This document shows, piece after piece, positions 43,401 to 51,528 of a stretch of DNA of 64,000 bases. Below the pieces are notes generated by a model. That model searched no databases. It saw only the letters and a program-made list of their open reading frames with translations, and was not told the origin of the DNA. Position 1 is the first letter of the stretch, and each line of letters begins with the position of its first letter. The stretch comes from Ferrimonas balearica DSM 9799 (GTDB taxonomy: Bacteria; Pseudomonadota; Gammaproteobacteria; Enterobacterales; Shewanellaceae), in assembly GCF_000148645.1 (NCBI RefSeq), contig NC_014541.1, positions 1,426,001-1,490,000 on the forward strand, in the 5' to 3' direction. The position numbers and the translations under genes were made by a program.

Positions 43401-44827
43401 TGGACATCGTGGTGGACGTGCGCCGCTTCCCGGGTGAAGCCCAGGGCAGTGAGGGCGGCACCGTGGTAGCGCTGGAACCCAATGCCACCACCACCGCGTG
43501 GTATGCGGGCAATCGCCAGCCCACCGGCCAGTGGGCGGTGGCCCATCAGCCCTTCACCGTGGCCGTCAGTGGCACCGACGCGCCGGTGACCGTCACCATC
43601 GCGCTGGCGGATGACCTGACCGGCCGGGAGAAACACGAACTGGGCCTGCGCCGCCCGCCGCGGATGCAGCAATCCTTTACCCTGAACGCCGGTGAACTGG
43701 GCAGCAGCCACACGCTGACTGTGCCCTACGGCGGCCTGATCTATGTTCAGGGCCGCGCCGGCGAGTCCGGACAGGTCAGCCTGAGTGGCACCGTGGATGC
43801 ACCGTTGTACCAGCTGGGCAAAGGCTGGGTGAACCCGCAGAACGCCCCGGCGCCCATTGGTGAGGTGGTGTCCCACAGCTTCGTCTACACCGCGCCTAAA
43901 GCCAATCTGGCGGCCAGCAACTACGGGGGCAGTCCGCAGACGTTTGCTGAGCAGCTCGACCAGTTCGCTGCGGATCTCAACGACTTCTACGCCCGCGATG
44001 AAGGCGCTGAGGGGCAAGCCAACCGGATGGCCACCGATCCGGCCCGTCCGGCCAACCGCCACCACTTTGTCAACGACGTGGCCATCAGCATTGGTGCGGC
44101 GCATTCCGGTTACCCGGTAATGAACAGCAGCTTCAATGTCGACAGCAATGAGATCGGCCTGGCGCCGCTCAACTCCTGGCTGCTCTGGCACGAGGTGGGC
44201 CATAACGCCGCCGAAGCGCCGTTCAACGTGGCCGGGGCCACCGAGGTGGTGAACAACCTGCTGGCGCTGTACATGCAGGACAAGCACCTGGGCAAGATGG
44301 CACGGGTGGAACAGGACATCCGCATTGCGCCGGACTTTGTCAATGCGGAACACCGCCGGGCCTGGGCCGTCGGCGGGGCAGGGGAGCGTCTGGTGATGTT
44401 TGCCCAGCTGAAGGAGTGGGCGGAAACCGAGTTTGATGTTCGCCACTGGTATGGTGATGGCGAGTTGCCAGCGTTTTATCGCACCGAGCCGGGGCTGGCA
44501 GGCTGGAACCTGTTTAAGCTGATGCACCGACTCAGCCGTAACGCCGTTGACCCGGCGATGCTGCTGCCCGGCGAGAACCTCTGCTACGGACAGGATCTGG
44601 GCCAGAGCGACCAGCTGATGCTGTGCGCCTCCTATGCCGCGCAAACCGACTTGAGTGCCTTCTTTGATGCCTGGAACCCGGGCAGCCAGGCGATGATCTA
44701 CCCCGGCGACAGCACGCCGCAGATCGAGGGCGGCATCAGCCCGGTGGGATTGAACCGGGTGGCGCAGCTGAACCTGGCCAAACCCGAGCGGGACCCGCTG
44801 CGGATTGACCGGATCAGCGTCCACTGA
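40415..44827 (+). CDS. SslE/AcfD-like M60 metalloprotease lipoprotein
   Basis: 1470 residues with a lipobox (LLAGC) and a Ser/Gly/Pro linker. The size and layout match E. coli SslE (YghJ) and Vibrio AcfD, surface lipoproteins exported by type II secretion that cut mucin-type glycoproteins. The M60 zinc site is HEVGHN at about residue 1259, followed by EAPFNVAGATEVVNNLLALYMQ with the conserved Glu. Upstream regions include Cys-rich loops (CPNGYSW.., CRDPNYHYEVNC) and an SslE-type central domain. It is preceded by hairpins at about 40339-40384 and stands alone before a terminator. Host association or glycoprotein degradation is inferred from the family. Confidence 0.9.
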   Translation: MKKSLLSLTLLSLLAGCGGSSSGGTTPEIPEPELPTTLRATLTLDGTLRFAEPVRCNGKPAIDFEITVGDSVSCHYKGTILASFTDVQPDPAARTGTTTVKKTLMLGHSNGFAERPHAATNATALVRSYGVTHGDTITLSLTALQDLKFKDTFLNQLDLTPEAFAELLAQQANDSQTDKLPSTHVPDIEAAVNPNASPDLNAGFVAADAESGYQYQPEQTILASGRLTDRDGKPVAGVTYFSRASRGVTDAEGKFEFVWGDTVRFGLDTFELGQVRGNQQQVSLTELGEGDVGLNIDALVRRYADDQLDHWQLPERVTEVFAAYPNVINEIISLSLSSQPRELALGDGQVQWLPAEFAAQFDSGLAADIDQQLCQRDCEGDAVMARGAVDDSGQILADIQKLWGSSADAQQQGWKPVSRFHVFHDSTNFYGSTGHARGQAAVNIANSAFPVMMARNDNNYWIPFGAPKAWDQHGLAYITEAPSTVVPERVGGETATFNLPFVSIGEIGQGKVMVMGNARYHSILVCPNGYSWQGGVDADGQCRQSGDSDDMKHFFHNALRYLTGQSGGFTVGTNVAYAYFKRGGQVAGEKVPFALAPAFGVTTEQLQRFDDLDPNQYPLLILNGFEYLIDPNGNHYDLPLRADLERPKLSQDDATALIDYVSRGGSILVMETVLEGEKAGALARLLDSAGIAFGMNGSVVADGNGPSAGYPDRVRNQRGHGIWVLERYAAVEGDNGPTLPYRIENGQVVWLYQEQNKPDDKPKLEVAKWTETGADGQLVTHVAFIDERESQDVAADKARILAAFTREDGSPAYQECRDPNYHYEVNCLEYRPGNEIDVTGGMFVPRYTELDLGDAQARAMVKAADLGTSIERLYQHERYFRSEGKQGQRLSSVDLNRLYQNLSVWLWNDLDYRYDDTLDDELGFERFTQFLNCYSDDRAGGGTRCPAELRAELVAQGMVWGDDAGEYAGQLNPDYPLNYMEKPLTRLMLGRSFWDLDIVVDVRRFPGEAQGSEGGTVVALEPNATTTAWYAGNRQPTGQWAVAHQPFTVAVSGTDAPVTVTIALADDLTGREKHELGLRRPPRMQQSFTLNAGELGSSHTLTVPYGGLIYVQGRAGESGQVSLSGTVDAPLYQLGKGWVNPQNAPAPIGEVVSHSFVYTAPKANLAASNYGGSPQTFAEQLDQFAADLNDFYARDEGAEGQANRMATDPARPANRHHFVNDVAISIGAAHSGYPVMNSSFNVDSNEIGLAPLNSWLLWHEVGHNAAEAPFNVAGATEVVNNLLALYMQDKHLGKMARVEQDIRIAPDFVNAEHRRAWAVGGAGERLVMFAQLKEWAETEFDVRHWYGDGELPAFYRTEPGLAGWNLFKLMHRLSRNAVDPAMLLPGENLCYGQDLGQSDQLMLCASYAAQTDLSAFFDAWNPGSQAMIYPGDSTPQIEGGISPVGLNRVAQLNLAKPERDPLRIDRISVH

Positions 44828-44835
44828 GTGAACCC

Positions 44836-44863
44836 AAAGGGGAGCCATCGGCTCCCCTTTTTT
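44836..44863 (+). terminator. Intrinsic terminator after the M60 protease
   Basis: AAAGGGGAGCC-ATC-GGCTCCCCTTTTTT. It is short-looped and may also serve the convergent VOC gene. Confidence 0.92.
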
Positions 44864-44868
44864 ATGGT

Positions 44869-45222
44869 TCAGGCTGGCTCACTCCAGACCGCCCACTCAT
44901 TGCCCACCGGGTCAAGAAAGTGAAAACGGCGACCGCCGGGGAAGTCGAATATCGCCTTGTGCAGGGTACCGCCGGCGGCCTCGACTGCGGCTTGCGTCTG
45001 TTCCAGCTCGCGGCTGTACAGCACCGGCAGCGCCGCGCCCTGTTCACTGCGTGAGCTCAACGGAGCACGGAAAAAGCCACCGGCGAGGCCAGCCTGGCTG
45101 AACGCGGTGTAGTCCGGGCCGTAGTCGGTAAAGTGCCAGCCGAAGACCTGTTGAAAGAAGGTTTTGACGGCAGCCAGATCGCGGGCGGGCACTTCGAGAT
45201 AGTGGATATGGTGATGGCTCAT
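44869..45222 (-). CDS. VOC (glyoxalase/bleomycin-resistance-like) protein
   Basis: 117 residues, one VOC module: HIHYLEVPARDLAAVKTFFQQVFGW at the N-terminus, YSRELEQTQAAVEAAGG in the middle, and FDFPGGRRFHFLDPVGNEWAVWS with a metal-type Glu/His pattern at the end. Members of this small group are mostly uncharacterised; several act in resistance or isomerisation. GGAGGG precedes the ATG. Confidence 0.85.
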   Translation of the reverse strand: MSHHHIHYLEVPARDLAAVKTFFQQVFGWHFTDYGPDYTAFSQAGLAGGFFRAPLSSRSEQGAALPVLYSRELEQTQAAVEAAGGTLHKAIFDFPGGRRFHFLDPVGNEWAVWSEPA

Positions 45223-45379
45223 GGGGTCCCTCCTCAGTGGATTGCAGTGTGGCCCAACGTCGGTGTCCGTTCAATCGGTCACCCAGTGTCAGACAGGGTA
45301 AAACTGTGTAAAAGGCATCGGATTGCGATTCGGGCGGTTGTTAGCATGTTGCCATTACCGGGTAATACGGAAGACAACC

Positions 45380-46756
45380 ATGAAGATTCGGACTTGGCTG
45401 CTGCTTGCTGTGGTGGCCCTCCTGCTGGGTGCAGGCTGGCTTTTTGGCCGCGGCGGCGACACCACGGCCCCGGCGGTGGAATACCGCACCGAAACCCTCT
45501 CTCGCGGCGACATCAACAACACGGTCAGCGCCACCGGCACCCTGGCGGCGGTGGATGATGTGATTGTGGGGGCCCAGCTGTCTGGCCAGATCACCGAGGT
45601 GTACGTCGACTTCAATGACACCGTCAGCGCCGGTCAGCTGTTGGCCCAGATCGACCCCCGTACCTTTGCCGCCCGGGTGGCTCAGTCCAAAGCGCTGGTG
45701 GCGAAAACCGAAGGGGATATCGCCCTGCAAACCATCGTGGTGGAGCGCGCCCGGGTCAACTTTGATAAAGCCCAGCGTGACATGGAGCGAGCCGAAGGGC
45801 TGGTGGCCGCCAACTACATCTCCGCCGATGAGGTGGATGCGGTGGAGACCGCGCTGGTGCAGGCAGAGCTCGACCTGAAACAGAGCGAAGCGCAATTGGC
45901 GGTGCTGAAAGCGACTCTGGAGGCCAACCGGGCCAGCCTGGCTCAGGACCAGATTGAACTGGACCGCACCGAGATCCGTGCCCCCATTGACGGCTTTGTG
46001 ATTGACCGAACCATAGAGCGAGGCCAGACCGTGGCCTCCAGTCTGAACACGCCGGAACTGTTCACCCTGGCCAAGGACCTGTCCCAGATGGAGATCGAGG
46101 CCTACATCGACGAGTCCGACATTGGCCAGTTGCGTGAAGGGCAGCGGGTCGACTTCACCGTGGACGCGTTTCCCGACCAGAGCTACGTCGGCCGGGTGGC
46201 GCAGATCCGCCGTGCGCCGCAGGACACCTCCGGGGTGATCAGTTACACCGTCATCATCTCCGCCCCCAACCGCAGCGGCACGCTGTTGCCGGGCATGACC
46301 GCCAATCTGGAGATCGCCATCGATGCGGTGCGCGACGTCAGTCGGGTCAGCAATGGCGCACTGCGGGTGGCCAGCCAGCTGGATAAGAGCCAAGCCAGTG
46401 CGGAGCGGGGGCCTCTGGCCCGACTGGCGCCACTGGGGCTGACCGAACAACAGCAAGCCCGGCTTCAGGCGGAGCTGCCGCAAAGCCGTGATGCCATGTC
46501 GTCCCGCAGCGGTCAGCAGATGCGCCAGCGCATGGAGAAGGTGCTGGATGAGGTGCTGACCGATGAGCAGAAGGCGCTGCGGGCGGCGCTGAAGAGCGGC
46601 AAGGTGAAGCTGGGCACCCTCTATCTGCTTAAAGAGGGCAAACCGGAACCGGTGTCCGTGCAGCTTGGGATCAGTGATGGCCAGTACACCGAAGTGATCA
46701 AGCCCAACCTCGACGGCGAAGCCGTGGTGGTGCAACTGCGGGCGCAACGGGGATGA
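45380..46756 (+). CDS. MacA-like periplasmic adaptor with helical insert
   Basis: 458 residues from ATG at 45380. Anchor helix (LLLAVVALLLGAGWLFG), lipoyl halves, a long alpha-hairpin (VERARVNFDKAQRDMERAEGLVAANYISADE) and a barrel domain as in MacA. Unlike MacA there is a Gln/Arg/Leu-rich helical insert at about residues 330-410 (LGLTEQQQARLQAELPQ; LDEVLTDEQKALR) between the barrel and the last beta segment, recalling the LTxxQ motif of Spy/CpxP proteins. It overlaps the ATPase start (ATGA). Together the three genes form an export complex, probably with a TolC-type channel elsewhere. Confidence 0.88.
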   Translation: MKIRTWLLLAVVALLLGAGWLFGRGGDTTAPAVEYRTETLSRGDINNTVSATGTLAAVDDVIVGAQLSGQITEVYVDFNDTVSAGQLLAQIDPRTFAARVAQSKALVAKTEGDIALQTIVVERARVNFDKAQRDMERAEGLVAANYISADEVDAVETALVQAELDLKQSEAQLAVLKATLEANRASLAQDQIELDRTEIRAPIDGFVIDRTIERGQTVASSLNTPELFTLAKDLSQMEIEAYIDESDIGQLREGQRVDFTVDAFPDQSYVGRVAQIRRAPQDTSGVISYTVIISAPNRSGTLLPGMTANLEIAIDAVRDVSRVSNGALRVASQLDKSQASAERGPLARLAPLGLTEQQQARLQAELPQSRDAMSSRSGQQMRQRMEKVLDEVLTDEQKALRAALKSGKVKLGTLYLLKEGKPEPVSVQLGISDGQYTEVIKPNLDGEAVVVQLRAQRG

Positions 46757-47445
46757 GTGCCGCCATCGAATGCCGGGGGCTGGGTCACAGCTTCCCGATG
46801 GCCGGCGAGCGCTTTGTGGTGCTGGACGGCATCAACCTGACCATTGAGCGGGGCGAGATGGTGGCCATTATGGGCCCTTCCGGCTCGGGCAAATCCACCC
46901 TGATGAACCTGATTGGCTGCCTGATGACGCCGGAGCTGGGGGAGGTGCGCCTGCTCGGCCAGTCTACAGCCGGTCAGAACAAAAGCCAGCTGGCCCAGTT
47001 GCGCCGGGACCACGTGGGGTTTGTGTTCCAGCAGTTCAACCTGCTCTCCCGAACCTCGGCGCTGGATAACGTCAAAATGCCGCTGATGTACAACGACGCG
47101 CCGGTGGTTGATGGCGATGCCCGCGCCCGTTCAGTGCTGGAAGCGGTGGGGTTGGGCAACCGGATGGACCACCATCCCAGCCAGCTGTCCGGCGGACAGC
47201 AGCAGCGGGTCGCCATCGCCCGTGCGCTGGTCAATCAGCCCAGTATCCTGCTGGCGGATGAACCCACCGGCGCCCTGGACTCGGTCACCAGTGAGGAGAT
47301 CATGGCGCAGTTTCGGCGCCTGAATCAGCAGGGCCAGACTGTGGTGCTGGTCACCCACGAACAGGAGGTGGCCGATCAGGCCGACCGCATCATCCTGGTT
47401 CGTGATGGCCGAATTCAAAGCGACAGCCGACGAGGTGCACTATGA
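46753..47445 (+). CDS. MacB-type ABC ATP-binding subunit
   Basis: 230 residues. Walker A ([12 protein letters not shown]), Q-loop (VFQQFNLL), signature ([15 protein letters not shown]), Walker B ([12 protein letters not shown]) and switch His (VLVTHEQEV). MacB in E. coli is one polypeptide with ATPase and permease domains; here they are separate genes that overlap by 4 nt, as is common for this family in many bacteria. Confidence 0.93.
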   Translation: MSAAIECRGLGHSFPMAGERFVVLDGINLTIERGEMVAIMGPSGSGKSTLMNLIGCLMTPELGEVRLLGQSTAGQNKSQLAQLRRDHVGFVFQQFNLLSRTSALDNVKMPLMYNDAPVVDGDARARSVLEAVGLGNRMDHHPSQLSGGQQQRVAIARALVNQPSILLADEPTGALDSVTSEEIMAQFRRLNQQGQTVVLVTHEQEVADQADRIILVRDGRIQSDSRRGAL

Positions 47446-48668
47446 CCCTGGTTTCCACTGCGCTGCTGTCGTTGCGGCGCAACCTGATGCGCTCCATCCT
47501 CACCACCCTGGGCATCATTATTGGCATCAGCGCGGTGATCGTGATGTTTGCCCTGGGCGAAGGCGCCCAACGCCAGGTGGAGTCGCAGATTGAAAGTCTT
47601 GGCACCAACCTGCTGATTGTCCGTGCCAACTCGGTCAGCAGTGGCGGTGCGAGGCAGGCTGCAGGCAACATCAACCGACTGGATATGAAGGACGTGGACG
47701 CGATCAAGCGGGAGATCCCGGAAGTGGTCGCCGTGGGCGCGTCGGTCAACGGGCAGGCCCAGGTGGTGTCCGGCAACCAGAACTGGAACACCGGCATCCA
47801 GGGGGGCAATACCGACTATCTGGTGGCCACCAACTGGGAGGTGGCATCGGGTCGGGCCTTCAACGACAGCGAAGTGCGCAGCGGCGCCAAGGTGGCACTG
47901 ATGGGCCAGACCGTCGCCAAGGAGCTGTTCGGCGATGCCGAACTGGCGCTGGGGGAGGTGGTACGGGTCAATAAGGTGCCATTGACGGTGATTGGCCTGC
48001 TCAAAGGCAAGGGCCAGGATATGCGGGGGATGGACCAGGATGACACCCTGATCCTGCCCCTGAGTACCGCCAACCGCAGGGTGATTGGTGCCAGCGGCAG
48101 TAACGTCAACCGGGTCAGCCGGCTGACCGTGGCGGTGGATCAGGAGCCCAACATGGAATACGTCACCGAACAGATGACGCAGCTGCTGAACCAACGCCAC
48201 CGGGTGGCGGCGGGGCAGGTGTCGCCGTTCCGCATCATGAACCTGACCGCCATGCTCTCCACCCGCGCTGAAGCCAACAAGGTGTTTTCCATGTTGCTGG
48301 CGGGCGTGGCAGGCGTATCCCTGCTGGTGGGCGGCATCGGGGTGATGAACATTATGCTGGTGAGCGTTACCGAGCGGACCCGCGAGATCGGACTGCGCAT
48401 GGCGGTGGGCGCACAGCCTCGTCATATCCTGCTGCAGTTCCTGATTGAGAGCGTCACGCTGTGCCTGATCGGCGCCTTACTGGGGGTGACTCTGTCGCTG
48501 ACCGCGGTGGCGGTGATGCAGTATGGCGTGGGGTGGGAGATGGCGTTGTCGCCGGGGATCATCCTGATCAGCGTGTTGGGTACGGGTTTGATTGGGGTAG
48601 GGTTTGGCTTCTATCCGGCCTATAAAGCCGCCAACCTGGATCCCATCGAAGCGCTGCGTTTCGAATAG
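47442..48668 (+). CDS. MacB-type ABC permease subunit (FtsX)
   Basis: 408 residues with one N-terminal helix (LRRNLMRSILTTLGIIIGISAVIVM), a MacB-type periplasmic domain of about 240 residues, and three C-terminal helices with VGGIGVMNIMLVSVTERTREIGLRMAVGA. This is the standard MacB membrane layout. Substrates of such tripartite exporters include macrolides, peptides and lipids; none can be assigned. It is the last gene of the operon. Confidence 0.93.
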   Translation: MTLVSTALLSLRRNLMRSILTTLGIIIGISAVIVMFALGEGAQRQVESQIESLGTNLLIVRANSVSSGGARQAAGNINRLDMKDVDAIKREIPEVVAVGASVNGQAQVVSGNQNWNTGIQGGNTDYLVATNWEVASGRAFNDSEVRSGAKVALMGQTVAKELFGDAELALGEVVRVNKVPLTVIGLLKGKGQDMRGMDQDDTLILPLSTANRRVIGASGSNVNRVSRLTVAVDQEPNMEYVTEQMTQLLNQRHRVAAGQVSPFRIMNLTAMLSTRAEANKVFSMLLAGVAGVSLLVGGIGVMNIMLVSVTERTREIGLRMAVGAQPRHILLQFLIESVTLCLIGALLGVTLSLTAVAVMQYGVGWEMALSPGIILISVLGTGLIGVGFGFYPAYKAANLDPIEALRFE

Positions 48669-48686
48669 AGCTGGCAAACGCCAGGC

Positions 48687-48720
48687 AAAATAAAAGCCGC
48701 CGGGGCAGAGCCCTGGCGGC
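48687..48720 (-). terminator. Terminator-like hairpin acting leftward
   Basis: GCCGCC (48696-48701) and GGCGGC (48715-48720) form a long stem with extra internal pairing. On the minus strand it is followed by CTTTTATTTT, whereas the plus strand has no T run. A minus-strand transcript entering from the right would end here, yet no gene is assigned there. Confidence 0.6.
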
Positions 48721-49272
48721 GCAGTTCGGTTTCGCCGTTATTCATTCTTTTACCGACCCCTTCCCCTAAAGTGCCGGTTGGGTGGCGAATGAGCACAGTG
48801 TACGGAAAGTGGTCTGGCCTGTCTTTAGCAAACCTGAACCGAGTATGAATTGTGCGACCCTTCTCACAACCGGAACTTTTCAGCGTGATCGCCGTCACGG
48901 AAAAGATGTCTAAATGTCGTTCAATGCGCGCCTCTGGAGCGGATTGACGGATTTTTAGCCCCATTTCGGAGGCGCCATCAGGGGGGCGGAGGTTAAGCGC
49001 ACCCGGGCAATGAACGGTTGAAATGGTACTCTTGGTGCACTAACCCTCCACGTCGATTTCTTCGGGATACCAACGCCCACCACACAGCGCTGTGCCCCCT
49101 GTTTTGCATGACTGCCCCTCGCTGACCGCAGGGGCGCTGTCTGTGGGGCGTCGGGCGGCATCGGGTGGGCCAGCCTATTGGCGTCAGCCAGGTTGAGGGG
49201 TAAAGTCAGCAAGCGAATAACAAAATGAGTGGCCAAGACGGACCACCGATAATCTAAGAATGGAGTTTGGAG
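48721..49272. other. Gene-poor region upstream of dcp with dyads
   Basis: About 550 bp without a convincing ORF. It holds a CRP-like dyad at 48884-48899 and an imperfect TGTGC/TCACA pair at 48851-48868. The minus strand ends in a terminator-like hairpin at 48687-48720. The right part is presumed to contain the dcp promoter; no clear -35/-10 pair was identified. Confidence 0.5.
48884..48899. promoter_or_regulatory. CRP-like dyad CGTGA-N6-TCACG
   Basis: A perfect 5-bp inverted repeat with 6-bp spacer, one base per half-site away from the CRP consensus TGTGA-N6-TCACA. The target gene is uncertain (dcp to the right, or a leftward RNA). Confidence 0.35.
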
Positions 49273-51300
49273 TTGAGCAGTACCAATCCCTTGCTGGGCG
49301 CTTTTGACGCGCCCTTTGGCCTGCCGCCGTTTGCGGCGTTGCAGGATGAACACTTTGCCCCCGCCTTTGAAGCCGGGATGGTCGCGCAACTGGAAGAGGT
49401 GGCGGCCATCGTCGCCAATCCCGAACCCGCCAGTGTGGCCAACACCATCGAAGCGCTGGAACGTTCCGGCAGCTTGCTCAGTCGCACCCAGATGCTGTTT
49501 GAAAACCTCAGTGGCACCGACACCAACCCAACCCGTCAGGCCATCGAACAGGAGTTTGGCCCGCGTCTGGCGGCGCACCGTGATGCCATTGCCCTGAACG
49601 CGGAGCTGTTCGCCCGAATTGAGGCGGTGTGGCAGCAGCGGGACCAGATCGATGGTGAAGCGCGGGTGTTGACCGAGAAAACCCATCAGCGCTTTGTGCT
49701 GGGTGGCGCCCAGTTGCAGGGCCAGGCTCGTGAACGCCTGGCGGAGATCAACCGTGAACTGGCGGGATTGCAGATCCAGTTTGCCCAAAACCTGCTGGCC
49801 CAGAACAACGACTTTGTTCACCTGGTGGAGAACGCCGACGAGCTGGCGGGCCTGCCCCAGGCGATGATTGACGCCGCCGCCGAGAAAGCCGCGGCGCTTG
49901 GGCAGCCGGGTCACTGGGCCTTTGGTTGCGATCGCACCGTGTTGTACCCCTTCCTGACCTACTGTCAGCACCGGGGCCACCGTCAGGCCCTGTATCAGGG
50001 CTACCTCAACCGTGCTGACAACGACGACGAGCAGGACAACAAAGCCAACCTGCGCCGTCAGGCCGCCCTGCGGCTGGAGAAGGCGCGCCTGTTGGGGTTT
50101 GCCAGCCATGCCCATTACGAACTCTCAGACCGCATGGTGGAGGGGCCGGAGGCCGCACAAGACCTGATGGAAGATGTGTGGCAGGCCACGGTGGTGAAAG
50201 CCAATGAAGAGGCTGAGGCACTGCAACGGCTGATCGCCGCTGAAGGCCATGACTTCACCTTGGCGGGCTGGGACTGGTGGTACTACGCCGAACAGCGACG
50301 CCAGCAGGAGTACGCGCTGGATGACGCGGAGCTGATGCCCTATTTCAGTCTCGATAACGTCATCGAGGGGGCGTTCCACACCGCCCGTCGCCTGTTCGGT
50401 ATCGACTTTAAGCCGCTGGACAACCTGGCGCTCTACCACGACGAAGCCCGGGCCTGGGAAGTGGTGGACAGCGATGGCCGCCATCTGGGCGTCTTTATCG
50501 GCGATTACTTCACCCGCGACAGCAAGCGCGGGGGCGCCTGGATGACGGTGTTCCGCGAACAATCCCGGTTGGATGGTGAAATGCGGCCGCTGGTGCAGAA
50601 CGTCTGTAACTTCCCGAAACCGCAGCCGGGCCAACCGGCACTGCTGGATTTTGACCACGTTCGCACCCTGTTCCACGAGTTTGGCCACGCCCTGCACGGC
50701 TTGCTCACCGACTGTCGCTACGCCAGCCTGTCCGGCACCAACGTGGCCCGCGACTTTGTCGAGTTCCCGTCCCAGGTGCTGGAGCACTGGGCGCTGCAGC
50801 CCGAAGTGCTGGCCCACTATGCCCGCCATGTGGAGACCGGGGCGGTGATCCCGGAAGACCTGGTGCGCCGGGTGCAGAAGATGGGGCGCTTTAATCAGGG
50901 CTTTCAGACCGGTGAGTTCCTGGCTGCCGCCATCCTCGATATGGCCTGGCACACCATTGAAGGTGAGGTGCCGGAGGTGGCTGAGATGGAAGCAAACGTG
51001 GCGGCGCGTATCGGCCTGCCCGAGGCCATCGCCTATCGCTATCGCTCTCCTGCGTTTGCCCACATCTTTGCTGGCGGGTACTCGGCGGGATACTACAGCT
51101 ACCTCTACTCTGCGGTGCTGGACGGTGACGGTTTTGCCGCCTTTACCGAGGCCGGCAACCTGTTCGACCCGGCACTCGCTGGGCGCCTGCGCACCCTGCT
51201 GCAATCCGGCGGTACCGTGAAACCGGATCGCCTGTACCGCAACTTCCGGGGCCGCGACCCGCGCATCGATGCGCTGCTGGAAAACCGTGGCCTGAACTGA
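49273..51300 (+). CDS. dcp: Peptidyl-dipeptidase Dcp (M3 metallopeptidase)
   Basis: 675 residues, the size of E. coli Dcp (681). The zinc site is HEFGHALHGL with the downstream Glu in the same helix bundle, and YASLSGTNVARDFVEFPSQVLEHWA distinguishes Dcp from oligopeptidase A. It removes C-terminal dipeptides from peptides. No in-frame ATG exists near the start: TTG at 49273 has GGAG 7 nt upstream and gives SSTNPLL, like the E. coli N-terminus; TTG at 49267 is an alternative. Terminator follows. Confidence 0.93.
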   Translation: MSSTNPLLGAFDAPFGLPPFAALQDEHFAPAFEAGMVAQLEEVAAIVANPEPASVANTIEALERSGSLLSRTQMLFENLSGTDTNPTRQAIEQEFGPRLAAHRDAIALNAELFARIEAVWQQRDQIDGEARVLTEKTHQRFVLGGAQLQGQARERLAEINRELAGLQIQFAQNLLAQNNDFVHLVENADELAGLPQAMIDAAAEKAAALGQPGHWAFGCDRTVLYPFLTYCQHRGHRQALYQGYLNRADNDDEQDNKANLRRQAALRLEKARLLGFASHAHYELSDRMVEGPEAAQDLMEDVWQATVVKANEEAEALQRLIAAEGHDFTLAGWDWWYYAEQRRQQEYALDDAELMPYFSLDNVIEGAFHTARRLFGIDFKPLDNLALYHDEARAWEVVDSDGRHLGVFIGDYFTRDSKRGGAWMTVFREQSRLDGEMRPLVQNVCNFPKPQPGQPALLDFDHVRTLFHEFGHALHGLLTDCRYASLSGTNVARDFVEFPSQVLEHWALQPEVLAHYARHVETGAVIPEDLVRRVQKMGRFNQGFQTGEFLAAAILDMAWHTIEGEVPEVAEMEANVAARIGLPEAIAYRYRSPAFAHIFAGGYSAGYYSYLYSAVLDGDGFAAFTEAGNLFDPALAGRLRTLLQSGGTVKPDRLYRNFRGRDPRIDALLENRGLN

Positions 51301-51323
51301 GCCTCTGGAACACAATCACACTA

Positions 51324-51349
51324 AGCCGATCCCTGGATCGGCTTTTTTA
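51324..51349 (+). terminator. Intrinsic terminator of dcp
   Basis: AGCCGATC-CCTG-GATCGGCT plus six T. A related terminator with the same flank (TATCTCAGT) occurs at 54383-54410 beyond the RHS/RAYT insert. Confidence 0.92.
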
Positions 51350-51405
51350 TTCTTTCGGGGGTATCTCAGTAGGGTCGGGGAAAGTTGGAGCGATTCGGTA
51401 TCTTA

Positions 51406-51471
51406 GATAAGGCTTTTTACGAAAGATAGAAGTGCCGAAGCGAGGCCTTTAAAAGTGGGTGTCAGATAACC
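51406..51471 (+). repeat. Left copy of the 65-bp direct repeat bounding the RHS/RAYT insert
   Basis: Matches 54315-54379 with only a few differences, starting GATAAGGCTTTTT and ending GTGGGTGTC(C)AGATAACC. The core AAAAGTGGGTGTCC-AGATAAC recurs once more at about 51479-51499. Confidence 0.85.
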
Positions 51472-51490
51472 GCCGTCTAAAAGTGGGTGT

Positions 51491-51510
51491 CCAGATAACA
51501 GTGTATCTGG
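51491..51510 (+). repeat. Hairpin CCAGATA/TATCTGG at the repeat end
   Basis: A 7-bp stem with 6-nt loop at the end of the second AAAAGTGGGTGTCC repeat, 19 bp before the RHS start codon. Such hairpins next to short conserved motifs are typical targets of RAYT/Y1 transposases. Confidence 0.55.
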
Positions 51511-51528
51511 TGGGGGGGAGATGCCCTT

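Noticed and set aside
48904-48923. MetJ-like tandem boxes (AGATGTCT-AAATGTCG)
   Set aside because: Only one good half-site and no methionine gene nearby.
48620-48964. 114-residue minus-strand ORF
   Set aside because: It runs through a terminator hairpin into the ABC permease gene; no ribosome site or protein-like features.
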